DNA of 64,000 bases from Streptomyces turgidiscabies Car8 (GTDB taxonomy: Bacteria; Actinomycetota; Actinomycetes; Streptomycetales; Streptomycetaceae). The stretch's first letter is position 1. Every line of letters begins with the position of its first letter. The notes under the pieces were generated by a model, which was given only the letters and a program-made list of their open reading frames with translations, did no database searches and was not told the origin of the DNA. Shown here one piece after another: positions 7,872-17,107 of the stretch. The position numbers were made by a program, and so were the translations under genes. Where the stretch lies: positions 620,001-684,000 of the forward strand of contig NZ_AEJB01000361.1 in assembly GCF_000331005.1 (NCBI RefSeq). The letters are read 5' to 3'.

Positions 7872-8540
7872 TCAGCCCGCGTTGGGCCGGGCGAGGCCGT
7901 GGTCGTAGGCGAAGATCACGGCCTGGATGCGGTCGCGGGCGCCGATCTTGGCCAGGACGCGGCCGACGTGGGTCTTGACGGTGGACTCGGACAGGACGAA
8001 CCGGGTGGCGATCTCGCCGTTGGTCCAGCCGTTGCCGACGGCGACGAGGATTTCGCGTTCGCGTTCGGTGAGGGAGGCCAGCCTCGGGTCCTCGGGGGAG
8101 TCTGCGCGGTGGGCAGGGACGTAGCGGGCGTACTCGTCCAGGAGGCGGCGGGTGAGGGTGGGCGCGATGACGGCGTCGCCCCCGGCGACGGCGCGGATGC
8201 CGGCGAGGAGTTCCTCGGGGCGCGCGTCCTTGAGGAGGAAGCCGCTGGCGCCGGCGCGGAGGGCGGCGTGAACGTATTCGTCGAGGTCGAAAGTGGTGAG
8301 CACGAGGACGCGCGAGCGTTCGCCGGCGGCGACGATGCGGCGGGTGGCCTCGATGCCGTCCATGCCGGGCATGCGGACGTCCATCAAAACGACGTCTGGG
8401 CGCAGTTCGGCGGCCTTGCGGACGGCTTCGGCGCCGTGTGCGGCCTCGCCGACGACGTCGGTCTCGGGGACGGAGTCCAGGAGCAGGTGGAAGCCGTAGC
8501 GTTGCAGCGGCTGGTCGTCCACGATAAGCACGGTGGTCAC
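7872..8540 (-). CDS. NarL/FixJ-family response regulator
   Basis: A 222-residue cytoplasmic transcription factor. The receiver domain (1-120) shows the acidic pair in LIVDDQ, the phospho-acceptor Asp in VVLMDVRMPG and Lys in FLLKDAR. A LuxR-type HTH (about 150-215) carries LTEREREILVAVGNGWTNGE. Its GTG start overlaps the stop of the upstream kinase by 4 bp (GTGA), so the pair is co-translated. With the ABC-2 transporter genes just upstream on the same strand, it probably controls drug- or peptide-efflux expression. Confidence 0.92.
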   Translation of the reverse strand: MTTVLIVDDQPLQRYGFHLLLDSVPETDVVGEAAHGAEAVRKAAELRPDVVLMDVRMPGMDGIEATRRIVAAGERSRVLVLTTFDLDEYVHAALRAGASGFLLKDARPEELLAGIRAVAGGDAVIAPTLTRRLLDEYARYVPAHRADSPEDPRLASLTEREREILVAVGNGWTNGEIATRFVLSESTVKTHVGRVLAKIGARDRIQAVIFAYDHGLARPNAG

Positions 8541-9826
8541 TGGGCACCACCTTGGGGTGTGAGGTCGAGGACGGCCTCGACGCTCCATCCTCCGCCGTCC
8601 GCCGGCCCCGCGCTGATGCTCCCGCCGTAGAGGGCGACTCGTTCCCGCATGCCCACCAGGCCATGTCCTTCTTCGTTCGGGGCCGAGGCCGGTCTGGCCG
8701 GGCCGGTGTCCTGGACCCGGATGGTCAGCCGGCCGTCCTCGACGAGGATCGCCAGATGCACCCGGATGTCTGGGGCGGCGTGCTTCAGGGTGTTGGTGAG
8801 GGCTTCCTGGACGATGCGGTACACCGTCAGCTGGACGCCACTGTCCAGGGCGTCCATGTCGCCGGAGGTGCGGTAGACGACCTCCAGTCCGGCGGCGCGC
8901 ACCTTGGTGCACAGTGCGCCGATGTCCGCGATGCCGGGCTGCGGGCGGAGTTCGGGGCCGCCCTGCGGACCGTCGGCGGCCTCGCGCAGCACGCCGAGCA
9001 CGCGCCGCAGCTCGCCGAGGGCCTGCCGGCCGGTGTCGCCGATGAGCTGGAGGGCCTCCTTGCCGCGTTCGGGAGCGATGTCGGTGGCGTAGGCGCCGGC
9101 GTCGGCGAGCGTGATGATGACGGACAGGTTGTGGCCGACGATGTCGTGCATCTCGCGGGCGACCCGGGTGCGTTCGGTGGCGGTGGCCAGCCTGCTGCGC
9201 TGGTCGCGCTCTATCTCCAGCCGGGCGGCCCGGTCCCGCAGTCCGGCGAGCTGGGCCCGGCGGATCCGTACCATCAGGCCGAGCGCGAGGGCCGCGGTCG
9301 CCGTGCTCAGCAGGAAGAACAGCGCATCCCAGACGGACACGGCCGAGGATGCCCGAACCGCGACCAGCGCGATGGCGCCCGCCATGACCGCACAGGCCCA
9401 CGGCAGCTGCCGGAGCCACCCGTGCAGGGCCAGGCTGTAGAGGGCGACGAAGAGGGCGATGTCCGCACGCAGCGCGGCGCCCAGTGCCCACTGCAGGACG
9501 AACACCGCTGCGATGGTGGCGAAGGCCGCCACGGGTTTCCGCCGCCGCCACAACAGCGGCAGCACCAGGCCGGCCTGCAAAGCAAGCATCCCCGCTACGG
9601 GCAACTGAGTGAACGCAAGACGGAATCGCCGCGGACCGTCGCCGTTGTCGGCACCGCCGTGGATCAGGTCGGGCAGGCAGAACATCAGGAAGACCACGAG
9701 CACGACCACGGTGTCCAGCACCCACGGGCGGGCCCGGTCGGCCTGCCGCAGCCGCTGGCCGCCCCGGGAGAGTCGGGCGACCAGCGGTCCCATTCCGCTG
9801 ATGTCATCGGTGGTCACGGACGTCAC
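8537..9826 (-). CDS. Sensor histidine kinase, HisKA_3/NarX-type
   Basis: A 429-residue membrane kinase. Five or six hydrophobic segments span about residues 35-185, with little extracytoplasmic sequence, so it may sense signals in or at the membrane. The HisKA_3 dimerisation domain has its phospho-His in REMHDIVGHN, and the HATPase_c domain has NTLKHA and GHGLVGMRER. GTG 9826 is the furthest start; ATG at 9793 (MGPLVARLS) is an alternative. It phosphorylates the response regulator encoded by the overlapping downstream gene and lies 18 bp downstream of the ABC permease. Confidence 0.9.
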   Translation of the reverse strand: MTSVTTDDISGMGPLVARLSRGGQRLRQADRARPWVLDTVVVLVVFLMFCLPDLIHGGADNGDGPRRFRLAFTQLPVAGMLALQAGLVLPLLWRRRKPVAAFATIAAVFVLQWALGAALRADIALFVALYSLALHGWLRQLPWACAVMAGAIALVAVRASSAVSVWDALFFLLSTATAALALGLMVRIRRAQLAGLRDRAARLEIERDQRSRLATATERTRVAREMHDIVGHNLSVIITLADAGAYATDIAPERGKEALQLIGDTGRQALGELRRVLGVLREAADGPQGGPELRPQPGIADIGALCTKVRAAGLEVVYRTSGDMDALDSGVQLTVYRIVQEALTNTLKHAAPDIRVHLAILVEDGRLTIRVQDTGPARPASAPNEEGHGLVGMRERVALYGGSISAGPADGGGWSVEAVLDLTPQGGAQ

Positions 9827-9844
9827 CTGTCCATGGTGCGGGTG

Positions 9845-10684
9845 TCAGGCGTCGGAGCGCACGAGCCGGTACGCCGCGCCGCCCAGCGCCAGCGCCGTCC
9901 AGCACAGGAACACCATCAGCCCGGCGCCCGGTGACAGCGTCGTGGTGTCGTGCGTCAGAGCGAACATCGACTCTCCCGCATTGGACGGCAGGTAGGGGCC
10001 GATGTCGACCTGCCAGGAGGTCGGCAGCAGTGAGATCAGTCCCGGGATCAGCATCAGGGTGGCGACCAGCACCGAGATTCCGCCGGCCACCGACCGCAGC
10101 AGCGCGCCCAGGGCGGCGCCGATCACCCCGACCAGGCCGAGGTAGAGCCCGGCGCCCAGCAGGCTTCGTATGACTCCGGCGTGCGTCAGGCTCATCGCGG
10201 CGGGCGTGCCGGAGACGATGCCGCTGCCGAAGCCGAAGGCGACGAATGCGCCGAGGCTGCCGATTACCAGCGCGACCAGCCCGAACACGGCGGCCTTGGA
10301 CCACATCACGGGCAGCCGTCGGGGGACCGCCGCAAGTGTCGAGCGGATCATGCCGGTCGAGTACTCGCCCGCCGTGACCAGCACGCCGAGCACGCCCAGA
10401 GCCAGCTGAGCGAAGTTCGTACCGAAGAGGGACAGGCTCACCGCTGTCGAATCGGCGAAGTCCCGGTCCATGTGGCCGGAGTTGATCCCCGACTTGTAGC
10501 GGCTCGCGGAGATCAGGCCGAAGGCCACCAGGAACAGCAGACCGAGGCCCAGGGTGATCCACGTCGAGCGCAGGGACCACAGCTTGGCCCATTCGAAGGA
10601 GAGCACGCGCCGTCCGGTCACCCGGTATGCGGGGCGGGCGGGGGTGGTCCGGGGTGTCTCGGCGGTTGCGGTGAGGGTGCTCAT
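9845..10684 (-). CDS. ABC-2 type transporter permease
   Basis: A 279-residue protein with six predicted membrane spans after a basic cytoplasmic N-terminus (VLSFEWAKLWSLRSTW), the usual shape of ABC-2 permeases that export drugs or lipids. It overlaps the stop of the ATPase gene by 4 bp (ATGA), so both subunits are made in equal amounts. The following kinase/response-regulator pair is a common partner that tunes expression to the exported compound. The substrate is not evident from sequence. Confidence 0.9.
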   Translation of the reverse strand: MSTLTATAETPRTTPARPAYRVTGRRVLSFEWAKLWSLRSTWITLGLGLLFLVAFGLISASRYKSGINSGHMDRDFADSTAVSLSLFGTNFAQLALGVLGVLVTAGEYSTGMIRSTLAAVPRRLPVMWSKAAVFGLVALVIGSLGAFVAFGFGSGIVSGTPAAMSLTHAGVIRSLLGAGLYLGLVGVIGAALGALLRSVAGGISVLVATLMLIPGLISLLPTSWQVDIGPYLPSNAGESMFALTHDTTTLSPGAGLMVFLCWTALALGGAAYRLVRSDA

Positions 10685-11619
10685 GCGGACCTCCCAAGGG
10701 TTTCGATCCCGGTCGTGGAACCGTGGTACTCCACGGCGTCCCTGGTCAGGTCCATGAACGCCTCCTCCAGTGACACGGTCCGCGCGCTCAGCTCGAACAG
10801 CGCGATCCCGTGCTCGGCGGCCTTCAGTCCGATCTCGCGGGCGGTCAGCCCGGTCACCTGCAGCTCCTCGGAGCCGATCTGCCCGGTGACGTCGACGCCC
10901 GGCCCGGCCAGGATGTCCCGCAGCCTCGCCGGGTCCTGCGTCGCGACGTTCACCGTGTCGCCGCCCGCCTCTCGGATCAGGTCCGCCACGGTGGTGTCGG
11001 CGAGCAGCCGGCCGCGTCCCACGATGATCAGGTGGTCCGCGACCAGGGCCATCTCGCTCATCAGGTGGGAGGACACGAACACCGTCCGGCCCTCGTCGGC
11101 GAGCGCCTTCAGCAGGTTGCGGATCCAGAGCACACCCTCCGGGTCCAGCCCGTTGACCGGCTCGTCCAGCATCACCGTCTGCGGATCGCCCAGCAAAGCC
11201 GCCGCGATGCCCAGCCGCTGGCCCATCCCGAGAGAGAAGGCACCCGCCCGCTTCTTCGCCACGCTGCCAAGGCCGGCGAGGTCGATGACCTCCTCGACCC
11301 GGCGGCCCGGAATGCCGTGGGTCAGTGCGAGGGCTTTGAGGTGGTTGTACGCCGTACGGCCCGGGTGGATCGACTTGGCCTCCAGGAGCGCGCCGACCTC
11401 CTGGAGCGGTGCGTGGTGGCGGGCGTAGTGCTGGCCGTTCACGGTGACGGAGCCGCTCGTCGGTGCGTCCAGGCCGACGATCATGCGCATGGTCGTGGAC
11501 TTACCCGCGCCGTTGGGCCCCAGAAAGCCCGTCACCGTTCCCGGCTTCACGACGAAGTCCAGCCCGTCGACGGCCGTCTTCTCGCCGTACCTCTTGGTCA
11601 ACTGCCGTGCGTCGATCAT
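10681..11619 (-). CDS. ABC transporter ATP-binding protein (drug-efflux type)
   Basis: A 312-residue nucleotide-binding subunit. The Walker A motif reads GPNGAGKST, the signature is FSLGMGQRLGIA, Walker B is TVMLDEPVNGLDPEG, and the switch His lies in VFVSSHLMSE. The C-terminal extension (about 215-312) is typical of DrrA/CcmA-type ATPases. It heads the operon ATPase-permease-kinase-regulator. Start at ATG 11619 follows an AGAGGAAGAGCG purine stretch. Confidence 0.92.
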   Translation of the reverse strand: MIDARQLTKRYGEKTAVDGLDFVVKPGTVTGFLGPNGAGKSTTMRMIVGLDAPTSGSVTVNGQHYARHHAPLQEVGALLEAKSIHPGRTAYNHLKALALTHGIPGRRVEEVIDLAGLGSVAKKRAGAFSLGMGQRLGIAAALLGDPQTVMLDEPVNGLDPEGVLWIRNLLKALADEGRTVFVSSHLMSEMALVADHLIIVGRGRLLADTTVADLIREAGGDTVNVATQDPARLRDILAGPGVDVTGQIGSEELQVTGLTAREIGLKAAEHGIALFELSARTVSLEEAFMDLTRDAVEYHGSTTGIETLGRSA

Positions 11620-11755
11620 TCGCGCTCTTCCTCTCGGGCTGCGGCGTCCGTCGCCTGCTACGCCTCACCGGCAACGCTAAGCGCCGAATCATCCCGATCC
11701 GGTGGTACCGGGAGGCTGAAACCCGAGGGGCACGTGGTACCGCGGTACTACGGGT

Positions 11756-12772
11756 CTACCTGCGGTGTCTTCCGTGTTCGCCGGCTCCGCCGTGGTCGCA
11801 GCAGGCGTCCGGCCGCTGCGGGGAGTGGCTCGTCCGCTCTGCGCTCTGCGTCCCTGCGTCGAGGGCGCACTGGGCCTGCTCCGCGCTCTCGACCAGGCTC
11901 TCGCTGTCCGAGGCGGCGTTGGCCAGACTGGCGCAGCACAGGGTGAGCAGGAGGGCGCCCACCACGAGCGGCAGACTGCGGCGCGGGGGCGGCGGGGCCA
12001 GCAGGGCCCGCACCCGCTGGGGCACCGCCCCGCCGGTCGCGGCCAGGGCTGCGGGGCGCGATGCGCCGGCGGAGGCGAGGGCCGCACGGCCGACGGCGCG
12101 GGCGACGACCGTCCGGCTGCCGACGTGGGCCGCGGCCTCCTCGTCGGCCCATCGCTCCAGGACAAACCCGCCCGCCTCGGCCAGCGGTCGCAACAGCGGA
12201 TTGACGGCAGCCGTGAGTCGCCAGACAGCCTGGAAGAGGTGGTGGCGACAACGGAGATGGGCCCGCTCGTGTGCCAGGAGAGCCTCGCGTTCTCCGTCGC
12301 CTAGGCAGCGCAGCATTCCACGGGAGACCACGATCCGTCCGGGGGCGCCGGGCAGCGCGAACGCCTGCGGAGTTTCGTCGTCGAGCACGGCCAGCTCGGT
12401 GTCTCCGGGCATCCGGCCGCATTCCCGCCGGGCCCACAGGACATGGCGGACCTGCCGTGCCGCCGCCACCGCCAGCGACACGACTCCCGCCGCCAGAGCC
12501 AGGGCACTGACGGCCGCCACAGCCAAGGAGACCGGGTCCTCGGCACGCAGAGCAGCCACCGACCAGTGGCCCTCCTCCGCGACCTCGGGGATCTGCGCGA
12601 ACCCGGTGAACGCCAGCAGGGCCAGTGAACCAAGCCAGCCGGCCGCCGTCACGAGCGCCGCACACGCCAGGGACCACGCCGCGGGCCCCGGCGCAGGCCG
12701 CCGGGCCGCCCGGGGCGCGAGCACCGCGAGAACCACGGTCACCAGGAGGGGAATGTAGACACTGATCGTCAC
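11756..12772 (-). CDS. M56-family membrane metallopeptidase (BlaR1-like sensor)
   Basis: A 338-residue integral membrane zinc protease. Two hydrophobic helices near the N-terminus and more at about 85-115 and 265-285 flank a cytosolic protease region. The metal motif is LLAHERAHLRCRHH (HExxH form) with RWADEEAA downstream. Unlike BlaR1 it has no penicillin-binding sensor domain, so the signal is unknown. It starts 4 bp after the BlaI-type gene, and the known logic of BlaR1/BlaI is that the protease destroys the repressor. The C-terminus (CCDHGGAGEHGRHRR) is Cys/His rich and could bind metal. Confidence 0.88.
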   Translation of the reverse strand: MTISVYIPLLVTVVLAVLAPRAARRPAPGPAAWSLACAALVTAAGWLGSLALLAFTGFAQIPEVAEEGHWSVAALRAEDPVSLAVAAVSALALAAGVVSLAVAAARQVRHVLWARRECGRMPGDTELAVLDDETPQAFALPGAPGRIVVSRGMLRCLGDGEREALLAHERAHLRCRHHLFQAVWRLTAAVNPLLRPLAEAGGFVLERWADEEAAAHVGSRTVVARAVGRAALASAGASRPAALAATGGAVPQRVRALLAPPPPRRSLPLVVGALLLTLCCASLANAASDSESLVESAEQAQCALDAGTQSAERTSHSPQRPDACCDHGGAGEHGRHRR

Positions 12773-12776
12773 CGGC

Positions 12777-13190
12777 CTACCGCCCGTCGTCGCCGCGCCC
12801 GGCGTCCTGCTCGCCCAGCAGGCGGTGCAGCAACTGCTCGTCCTCCGGCGACAGTTCGGACACGAAACGGGACAGCACCGCCTCCCGGTCCGAGCCGCGC
12901 TCCAGCAGGCTGTGCATCCGCACGGCGGTGTCGGACGCCTCGTCTCGGACGGGAGCGTAGGCGTATCCGCGGCCCGCGGGGTGCCGTACCAGCATGCCCT
13001 TGTCGTGCAGGCGCGACAGGATCGTCAGCACCGTCGTGTACGCGAGGTCCCCGGGCAGCCGCTCCAGGACCTGCCGTGCGGTCATCGGCTCGTCCGCGGC
13101 CCACAGGGCGGCGAGCACGCCGCTCTCCAGCTCCCCGCGTGCCCTTCTGCCGGTCACCCCGCCGCTTTCCTCGCTCTTCCGGTCCTGCAC
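12777..13190 (-). CDS. BlaI/MecI/CopY-family repressor (copy 1)
   Basis: A 137-residue winged-helix repressor: LESGVLAALWAADEPMTARQV forms the first helices and TTVLTILSRLHDKGML the recognition helix; the C-terminal dimerisation region ends DEQLLHRLL. GTG at 13190 gives the best match to family length. Three TACAnnnTGTA-like palindromes lie between its start and the divergent glycosyltransferase gene at 13356, so it probably represses both directions. The adjacent M56 protease should release repression. Confidence 0.9.
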   Translation of the reverse strand: MQDRKSEESGGVTGRRARGELESGVLAALWAADEPMTARQVLERLPGDLAYTTVLTILSRLHDKGMLVRHPAGRGYAYAPVRDEASDTAVRMHSLLERGSDREAVLSRFVSELSPEDEQLLHRLLGEQDAGRGDDGR

Positions 13191-13231
13191 CGTCCACCGC
13201 CTTCCCGCTCGGCACCCCAGCCTACCGGGAG

Positions 13232-13315
13232 CTACTACGGCTTGTAGGAAGCGGGACGGGACTCTGCTACTGGAACTACTACATGTCGTACGAGTTTACC
13301 TACTACATGTTGTAG
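13232..13315. promoter_or_regulatory. Three BlaI-type operators
   Basis: Three related 16-mers sit in the divergent promoter region: CTACTACGGCTTGTAG (13232-13247), CTACTACATGTCGTAC (13276-13291) and CTACTACATGTTGTAG (13300-13315). The last contains TACA-TGT-TGTA, a dyad matching the TACA/TGTA half-sites known for BlaI/MecI; the others carry one mismatch each. The copies at 13276 and 13300 start 24 bp apart. They lie upstream of both the repressor gene and the glycosyltransferase gene. Confidence 0.75.
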
Positions 13316-13355
13316 AGTTCGGCCGCCCCACTCCATCTGCGGAGGAACGAGCCCC

Positions 13356-14753
13356 ATGCCCTACCTCGGAAGTTCGGTGCATCTGCGCGCCCTGGCGGCC
13401 GCCACTCTGCGCCCTGAGCCGGTGCCGACCACGGCGCGCGCCGAGCGTGTCGCGATCGTCTCGGCGAGCATCGGCGCTGGCCACGACGGGGCCGCTGCCG
13501 AACTGGCACGCGGGCTCACGGCCCGCGGCCTCGTCGTCGACCGGTTCGACCTGCTGGATCTGCTGCCCGCGCGGATCGGGCCGCTCGTCCGGGACGGTTA
13601 CCACCGCATGCTCGTCCGGGCCCCCTGGGCCTACCAGCGGATCTACCGCAGCACCGAACGCGCCGGTGGCGGCGGGATGTTGGCCAGGGCGCTGTTGCGC
13701 ACGGCCGAGGAGCGCATGCTGCGCGCGCTGCACCCCGGCACCGGTGCGGTCGTCTCCACCTACCCGGGAGCCAGCCGTGTCCTGGGCGGCCTGCGGCTTC
13801 GCGGGCGACTGACCGTGCCCGTGCTCACGTACCTCACCGACTTCTCCGTGCACCCCTTGTGGGTGGCCGACGGTGTCGACGTCCACCTCGCCGCACACGC
13901 CGTGCCCGCCGCCCAGGCGCGGGCCGCCGGGGCGCGGGATGTCCGGGTGTGCGGTCCGGTGGTGGATCCGCGGTTCCGTCCGGGCAGCGCGCGGGAACGG
14001 GTCGCGGCCCGGACCCGCTTCGGGTTGCCGGAGCAGGCACCGCTGGCGCTCCTGGTCGCCGGCTCCTGGGGCGTCGGACCGGTCCGGCAGATCGCCCTGG
14101 AACTGCGCGACTGCGGCGTTGCCGTCCCCGTGGTCGTGTGCGGCCGCAACGAGGCGCTGGCCGAGCAGTTGCGGGCGGACGGCATCGAGCACGCCTACGG
14201 CTGGGTCGACGACATGGCCGCCCTGATGCACGCCGCCGATGTCCTGGTCCAGAACGCCGGCGGGCTCAGCTCCCTGGAGGCGTTCGCCACCGGTCTGCCC
14301 GTGGCGAGCTACCGGTGCATACCGGGCCACGGTCTGACCAACGCCGCCGCGCTGGAGGAGGCCGGCGCGGCGGTGTGGATCCGTGACCCGGCCCGCCTCA
14401 AGGCCGTGCTGTGCGACCTGATCGACGGCCCGCTCGGACTGCGCCAACGCGTGGCCGGCCTCGCCCTGTTCGCCACCGGGCCCGACGGCGGACCCGCCGC
14501 GGAGACAGCACGCGTCCACCGTGCGGGGCTGGCGCCGCTGCCTCTGCGGCGCGCGGCGGGGCGGCGGCGCCCCACGATGCGGCGGCTCACCGTCACCACT
14601 GCGGCGGCGTGCGCCGTATGGGCGTGCGCGGTCGGCACGGGGATCGCCACCGCGTACGACGGCTCGGGCGTGATCCACGCCATCGGACACGGCCTCGACC
14701 TGGACGACCCTCCTTTGGGCCACGCGCCCCGCCCGGAAGGCCACCACTCGTGA
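13356..14753 (+). CDS. MGDG-synthase-like glycosyltransferase (GT28 type)
   Basis: A 465-residue enzyme. The N-terminal part resembles the MGDG synthase domain (VAIVSASIGAGHDGAAAELA, about 30-60). The C-terminal GT-B half carries NAGGLSSLEAFATGLPV (about 305-325), the sugar-nucleotide site. A hydrophobic segment near the C-terminus (about 420-440) may anchor it to the membrane. The family transfers a sugar from a UDP-sugar to diacylglycerol or another lipid, so it should make a glycolipid. ATG 13356 follows GGAGGAACG. It overlaps the deacetylase gene by 4 bp and lies behind BlaI operators, suggesting induced envelope remodelling. The acceptor is unknown. Confidence 0.8.
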   Translation: MPYLGSSVHLRALAAATLRPEPVPTTARAERVAIVSASIGAGHDGAAAELARGLTARGLVVDRFDLLDLLPARIGPLVRDGYHRMLVRAPWAYQRIYRSTERAGGGGMLARALLRTAEERMLRALHPGTGAVVSTYPGASRVLGGLRLRGRLTVPVLTYLTDFSVHPLWVADGVDVHLAAHAVPAAQARAAGARDVRVCGPVVDPRFRPGSARERVAARTRFGLPEQAPLALLVAGSWGVGPVRQIALELRDCGVAVPVVVCGRNEALAEQLRADGIEHAYGWVDDMAALMHAADVLVQNAGGLSSLEAFATGLPVASYRCIPGHGLTNAAALEEAGAAVWIRDPARLKAVLCDLIDGPLGLRQRVAGLALFATGPDGGPAAETARVHRAGLAPLPLRRAAGRRRPTMRRLTVTTAAACAVWACAVGTGIATAYDGSGVIHAIGHGLDLDDPPLGHAPRPEGHHS

Positions 14754-15472
14754 CCGCCACCCGGCTGATCCTCAAAGCAGCCCTCGCCGCTCTGCCCGCC
14801 CTCGTGACGGCCCATGCCGCGCCTGTCGTCTCCACCTTCGGGCCGTTGCGCAACCGCGCCATGCCCCGCCTCGCGGGCCGGGGCCGCCCTGGTCACATCG
14901 CTCTCACCTTCGACGACGGACCCGACCCGCTGTCCACCCCGCTGTTCCTGCGCCTCCTCGCCGAACGCCAGGTGCGGGCTACCTTTTTCCTGCTCGGGCG
15001 TGAGGCGCACCGCTCGCCCGGCCTGGTGCGTGAGATTGCCGCGGCGGGACATGAGATCGGCATCCACGGCTGGCTGCACCGCCCGCTGCTGCTACGCGGT
15101 CCGCGTGCGACGTACGACGACTTCGCCCGCGCCCGCGACACCGTCGCCGGCATCACAGGGCGCCGGCCCACGCTCTTTCGGCCCCCGTACGGCGTCATGT
15201 CGACCGCCGCCCATCTGGCCGCCCACCGGCTCGGCCTCACCCCGGTGCTGTGGACCTCCTGGGGCGAGGACTGGACCCCCCGCGCCACGCCCGAGTCCGT
15301 CCATCGCACTGTCACGTCCGGCCTGGACGCAGGCGGCACCATCCTGCTCCACGACTCCGACTGCACCTCGGCTCCGGGTGCGTGGCGCTCGGCTCTGGGT
15401 GCCCTTCCTCTCATCCTCGACACCTGCGAGCAGCGCGGCTACGAGGTCGGCCGGCTGCACGACCACGGATGA
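14750..15472 (+). CDS. Polysaccharide deacetylase (NodB/CE4 family)
   Basis: A 240-residue protein with an N-terminal hydrophobic segment (LILKAALAALPALVTAHA) that could be a signal peptide or anchor, then a NodB domain. Motif 1 is ALTFDDGPD, motif 2 reads GIHGWLHRPL (Gly-Trp in place of the usual Ser), motif 3 is LFRPPYG and the late motif is ILLHDSD. CE4 enzymes remove acetyl groups from N-acetylated sugars in an extracytoplasmic or membrane-bound substrate. GTG 14750 overlaps the stop of the glycosyltransferase gene; the pair may make and then modify one glycolipid. Confidence 0.85.
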   Translation: MTATRLILKAALAALPALVTAHAAPVVSTFGPLRNRAMPRLAGRGRPGHIALTFDDGPDPLSTPLFLRLLAERQVRATFFLLGREAHRSPGLVREIAAAGHEIGIHGWLHRPLLLRGPRATYDDFARARDTVAGITGRRPTLFRPPYGVMSTAAHLAAHRLGLTPVLWTSWGEDWTPRATPESVHRTVTSGLDAGGTILLHDSDCTSAPGAWRSALGALPLILDTCEQRGYEVGRLHDHG

Positions 15473-15787
15473 TGCCCACCTCGTGGCGCATCGAGGCCGG
15501 CGATGTCGCGCCTGCCGCTTGACCCTCGCCGGCTTCGGGACAGGGGCCTGGACGCTCGAGATCCCCACACCCCGTCGGCAGCCGGTCAGGTCATCATTGC
15601 CGGTCGGAGCCCGAGTGTTCAGCGTGGTTGGCAGCAACCAGCGGATGCCGGCGCCCGGACATCGCTGACTGGGGGGTGAGAAACACATCCTCACCGTCAG
15701 CCACGGGGCGGGCATTACGGCCGACTGCGGACGGATCGTCAGCCGGGCGCGCAATCAGGGCTACCGCACAACGCCACGCCAGCGTCT
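15473..15787. other. Intergenic region, no gene recognised
   Basis: This stretch of 315 bp separates the convergent deacetylase and EfeB genes. It contains the inverted arms GCCGGCGA and TCGCCGGC (about 15494-15529), a possible weak terminator. I see no coding frame with plausible start, composition and family resemblance. Confidence 0.4.
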
Positions 15788-17107
15788 TCAGGTCGCGAGC
15801 AGTCCACGCCCCAGCCAGTCGGAAGAGTCGCGGACGCCGGGCAGGGCGAAGAAGTAACCGCCGCCGGTCGGGGAGATGTAGTCGACGAGGGGTTCGTCGA
15901 TCAGTCGGGTCTGGGTGGCCTCGAACTGCCGCTTCACGTCTTGCTGGTAGCAGCAGAAGACCAGGCCCATGTCGAGGTTGCCGACGCTGTCGATGCCCCG
16001 GTCGTAGTTGTAGCCGCGGCGCAGGATGCGGGAGGTGTCGGTGGCGGAGGTGCGGGGGTTGGCGAGGCGGATGTGGGCGTCGAGCGGGATCGCCGTGCCC
16101 TGCGGGTCCTTGCCGTAGTTGGGGATGTCGGTCTCCTGGGCGCCGTCCAGCGGGGCGCCGGTGTCCTTGCGGCGGCCGAACATCTTCTCCTGCTCGGTGA
16201 GCGAGACCCGGTCCCAGAACTCGACGAGCGTGCGGATGACGCGGATGACCTGGTAGCTGCCGCCGGTTGCCCAGGCCGGCTCGCCCTGTCCCGCGCCGAC
16301 CCAGACGAGGCGGTCGGTCTCCCGGGCCGAGGTCACGTCGGGGTTGGCGATGCCGTCCTTGAAGCCGAGCAGGTTGCGCTGGGCGCCGGTGGGGCGTGGG
16401 GTGTTCTGGAAGCCGTCGATGCGCCACTTGATCTGCATGGCGCCGCGGGTGTGCCGGGCGATGTCGCGCAGGGCGTGCAGGACGACGTCCTGGCGGGCTG
16501 CGCAGATCTGCAGCGAGAGGTCGCCGTGGCACTCGGCCGCCTGCAGGTTGTCGTTGGGGAAGGTGCGCATGGGGGTGAGGCGCCGGGGTATCGCCTTGGC
16601 GAGGCCGTATCGGTCGTCGAAGAGGGAGGCGCCCACGCCGACGGTGACGGTGAGCGCGTCGGCGGGGACCTCGGGGCCGAGGATGCCGTTGTCGGAGGGC
16701 GGGGCGCCGACGCCCAGGTCGGCGGGGGTGCCGCCGGAGGTGAGGAAGCGGGCGCGGGCGGTGATGGTCCGCAGCAGGTCGGCGAGTCCGGCGCGGTCGT
16801 CGGCGATGACGTTGAGGGAGACGAAGGTGGCCGCGGCCGGGGCCGGGGTGACGATGCCCGCCTGGTGCGCGCCGTGGAAGGGCACCTTGCCCGCGCTGGT
16901 CGTCTGGGCGGCCTGCGCCTCGGCCGTACCGCTCTGGGCCAGCGCGAACCCGCCGCCGGCCAGCGCCGCGCCCGCGGCTCCGGCTCCCAGGGCCGTCTTC
17001 ACGAAGGAGCGGCGGCCTGTACCGGCGGGGCAGCCGGCCTGCGGGGCGGGCGTTTCGGCGGACGGCATGGGGCGGTTCCCTCTCTCAGGTGCTTCGTCGG
17101 CGGTCAT
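15788..17107 (-). CDS. efeB: Dyp-type haem peroxidase EfeB, Tat-exported
   Basis: A 439-residue haem peroxidase/deferrochelatase. The N-terminus carries a twin-arginine signal ([11 protein letters not shown], then an Ala-rich hydrophobic core), so it is exported folded. The Dyp signature [10 protein letters not shown] (GxxDG) and the region RRGYNYDRG near the proximal His support the family. In EfeUOB systems it oxidises ferrous iron or releases iron from haem outside the membrane. ATG 17107 overlaps the stop of the EfeU-EfeO gene; ATG at 17068 (MPSAETPAP) is a shorter alternative closer to the Tat motif. Confidence 0.9.
   Translation of the reverse strand: MTADEAPERGNRPMPSAETPAPQAGCPAGTGRRSFVKTALGAGAAGAALAGGGFALAQSGTAEAQAAQTTSAGKVPFHGAHQAGIVTPAPAAATFVSLNVIADDRAGLADLLRTITARARFLTSGGTPADLGVGAPPSDNGILGPEVPADALTVTVGVGASLFDDRYGLAKAIPRRLTPMRTFPNDNLQAAECHGDLSLQICAARQDVVLHALRDIARHTRGAMQIKWRIDGFQNTPRPTGAQRNLLGFKDGIANPDVTSARETDRLVWVGAGQGEPAWATGGSYQVIRVIRTLVEFWDRVSLTEQEKMFGRRKDTGAPLDGAQETDIPNYGKDPQGTAIPLDAHIRLANPRTSATDTSRILRRGYNYDRGIDSVGNLDMGLVFCCYQQDVKRQFEATQTRLIDEPLVDYISPTGGGYFFALPGVRDSSDWLGRGLLAT

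Noticed and set aside
7872..9725. Apparent 617-residue fusion ending in a response regulator
   Set aside because: Only the last 222 codons are conserved; the front is a shadow of the kinase gene in another frame, and a GTG start overlaps the kinase stop.
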